Shown: one piece after another, positions 4,918-6,138 of the stretch
How positions within the stretch are numbered: the stretch's first letter is position 1
How the letters are laid out: every line of letters begins with the position of its first letter
Notes under the pieces: generated by a model
Databases searched by the model: none
What the model saw: the letters and a program-made list of their open reading frames with translations, nothing else
Told to the model about the DNA's origin: nothing
Made by a program: the position numbers and the translations under genes
Assembly: GCA_002387005.1 (NCBI GenBank)
Contig: DGKN01000043.1
Coordinates: 18,208 to 24,345, forward strand
Direction of reading: 5' to 3'
DNA from: Propionibacteriaceae bacterium UBA4569
GTDB taxonomy: Bacteria; Actinomycetota; Actinomycetes; Propionibacteriales; Propionibacteriaceae
Length of the DNA: 6,138 nt

Positions 4918-6069
4918 GTGACCGAGGACAACCAGCCCACCAACCCGTGGCGCCCGAACTTGCCAGAGGAGCCCGCCCAGGTGAACGACCCCTGGCGCAC
5001 GGGCTCCACCCCGAGCGACGATCCGACCGCCGTCGACCCGCTGGCTCCGAACGACCCGCTGGCTCCGAACGACCCGTGGGCGAGCACCCAGCAGCCCGCT
5101 GCGGCGAACGACCCTTGGGGCAACACCGCACAGGAGGGCACGCCGGCGGCACCCGCCAACCCCTGGGGCAACCCGCAGGAGGTGCAGCCGCCCACCTCCA
5201 CCGACCAGTGGGGAGCCCCCGCCGATCCGGCACCGGCGACCAATGATCCCTGGGGCTCGCAGCAGGGCCAGCAGCCCACGCCGACCAGCGACCCTTGGGG
5301 ATCCCAGCCGACCACGCCTGCCAGTGATCCTTGGGGAGCCCAACAGTCGTCGACCGAAGGCCAGTGGGGCGCGCCGCAACAACAGCCGACGGCCAGCGAC
5401 CAGTGGGGCATGACCCAGCAGCCGGCAGAACCCCATGGCCAGACCAACGCCCCCTACGGCCAGACCACCAATCCCTACGGGCAGGCAGCAGCTGGCCCAG
5501 CCAACGATGCCGCCGCTGGCGCGGCAGTGAACAACCCTTGGCAGCAGAACCAGGGCGCTGGGCTCGGCTACGGTCAGTCCGACCCCAATGCCGTGTGGGG
5601 CAACCAGCCCGGCTACGGCATGAGCGCCCCCGTCCTGGCGAGTTTTGGCAAGCGCGTTCAGGGCTACCTGCTTGACTATGTGCCGGCCAGCATCGTGTTG
5701 AACCTGCTGCTGAACTTCGACTATGGCAGGACGCTGGCCGATGGCACGACGCACGTCGGCATCCGTAACAACACGGTGGGCACGTTGATCGAGCTGGCGA
5801 TCTTCGTGGCCCTGGCCTTCCTGAACAAGAATGGCCAGACCCCCGGCCGCCGCTGGGCCAAGACCCAGCTGGTCAATGAGCAGGGCCAGCCGCTACAGGC
5901 AGGCATCCCCTCGCTGCCCCGCTATGTGGCCCACCTGTTGGACTCGATCTGCTTCCTGGGTTGGCTCTGGCCGCTGTGGGACACCAACCGCCAGACCTTC
6001 GCTGACAAGATCGCCAAGACTCGCGTGATCGACCTCGAAGCCTCGCGGATCGACCCCAACCAACACTGA
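4918..6069 (+). CDS. RDD-family membrane protein with NDPWG-repeat N-terminal tail
   Basis: This is a 383-residue protein in two parts. Residues 1-235 form a low-complexity, Pro/Gln/Asn/Ala-rich, presumably disordered region with about sixteen copies of an (N/D)xPWG-like motif (such as NDPWG, SDPWG, DQWG and NPYG). Residues 238-373 form an RDD domain: [12 protein letters not shown] with Arg246 and Asp253, and Asp342 in the third segment, supply the namesake R, D and D. Three hydrophobic segments lie at about 249-268, 286-303 and 336-354, with the loop [20 protein letters not shown] between the second and third. RDD proteins are small membrane proteins, some proposed as transporters; substrate and role are unknown here. 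No signal peptide is seen, so the tail is probably cytoplasmic. The start is GTG at 4918 with GAGGAGAAG ending 2 nt upstream (AGGAG core 5-6 nt away). It is divergent from the DUF2752 gene. Confidence 0.88.
   Translation: MTEDNQPTNPWRPNLPEEPAQVNDPWRTGSTPSDDPTAVDPLAPNDPLAPNDPWASTQQPAAANDPWGNTAQEGTPAAPANPWGNPQEVQPPTSTDQWGAPADPAPATNDPWGSQQGQQPTPTSDPWGSQPTTPASDPWGAQQSSTEGQWGAPQQQPTASDQWGMTQQPAEPHGQTNAPYGQTTNPYGQAAAGPANDAAAGAAVNNPWQQNQGAGLGYGQSDPNAVWGNQPGYGMSAPVLASFGKRVQGYLLDYVPASIVLNLLLNFDYGRTLADGTTHVGIRNNTVGTLIELAIFVALAFLNKNGQTPGRRWAKTQLVNEQGQPLQAGIPSLPRYVAHLLDSICFLGWLWPLWDTNRQTFADKIAKTRVIDLEASRIDPNQH
4942..5601 (+). repeat. Repeat region encoding aromatic NDPWG-like motifs
   Basis: Residues 9-228 of the RDD protein carry a Trp or Tyr motif every 10-20 residues. 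Examples are NPW (9), NDPW (23, 51), NDPWG (64, 109), NPWG (81), SDPWG (124, 137), DQWG (96, 161), GQWG (148), NAPYG (177), NPYG (185) and NNPW (205). The copies diverge at the DNA level, so most are old or maintained by selection. Confidence 0.85.
5041..5076 (+). repeat. Perfect 18-bp tandem duplication in the RDD gene
   Basis: CTGGCTCCGAACGACCCG occurs twice in direct succession (5041-5058 and 5059-5076) and encodes LAPNDP twice. It is frame-preserving and lies inside the disordered tail, consistent with recent slippage that adds motif copies. Confidence 0.9.
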
Positions 6070-6138
6070 CGCCGCGACCCAGCTGCGCAGTGGCATGACA
6101 CCCTCCGGGTGCTCAACGGCCCCCGACCAAGGTGATGG
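6070..6138. other. Short tail after the RDD gene with a weak hairpin
   Basis: CACCC (6099-6103) and GGGTG (6107-6111) can pair around a 3-nt loop about 30 bp after the RDD stop. This is too weak to call a terminator with confidence. No coding frame in this 69-bp end can be supported. Confidence 0.3.

Noticed and set aside
3589..5754. A single 721-codon minus-strand frame reading through nrdR, the DUF2752 gene and into the antisense of the RDD gene
   Set aside because: Only its last 151 codons are NrdR. The remainder crosses a promoter, a terminator hairpin and two other genes in the wrong frame.
5893..6138. A minus-strand gene entering from the right edge
   Set aside because: The open frames there overlap the RDD coding region and show no recognisable motif; the non-overlapping part is only 69 bp.

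Overview
This 6.1 kb window is high-GC DNA that reads as an actinobacterial chromosome. The evidence is the codon use, GTG starts, TAnnnT-type -10 hexamers, DnaA-box-like words of the TTGTCCACA type, and a class II ribonucleotide reductase very like those of Streptomyces and its relatives. A propionibacterial or related lineage is plausible, but the window does not settle it.

Layout, left to right: (1) 1-432, minus strand, the N-terminal 144 codons of a CueP-family metal-binding lipoprotein that runs off the window. (2) 433-589, a short intergenic region with two related hairpins on the minus strand. (3) 590-3493, minus, nrdJ, the adenosylcobalamin-dependent ribonucleotide reductase. (4) 3589-4044, minus, nrdR, the ATP-cone/zinc-ribbon repressor of ribonucleotide reductase genes. 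(5) 4045-4303, the nrdR control region: three 15-bp tandem repeats next to the ribosome binding site, a cluster of DnaA-box-like words, two NrdR-box-like operators, a good sigma-70-type promoter, and an upstream hairpin. (6) 4304-4711, minus, a small DUF2752 membrane protein. (7) 4712-4917, a divergent intergenic region with a 40-nt imperfect dyad. (8) 4918-6069, plus, an RDD-family membrane protein with a long N-terminal tail of repeated NDPWG-like motifs. (9) 6070-6138, a short tail with a weak hairpin and no gene that can be called.

The core is an nrdR-nrdJ operon read leftward from one promoter (-35 at 4246-4251, -10 at 4223-4228). NrdR senses the nucleotide state through its ATP-cone and would repress its own operon at two boxes set 32 bp apart, limiting synthesis of the B12-dependent enzyme that makes deoxyribonucleotides. 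The leader between promoter and nrdR also carries four same-strand DnaA-box-like words. One is a perfect TTGTCCACA, and another overlaps the second NrdR box. This suggests that the replication initiator may co-regulate dNTP synthesis here, and it is the most interesting signal in the window. No wholly new multi-gene system is apparent. The other genes (CueP-like, DUF2752, RDD) look like ordinary chromosomal neighbours.
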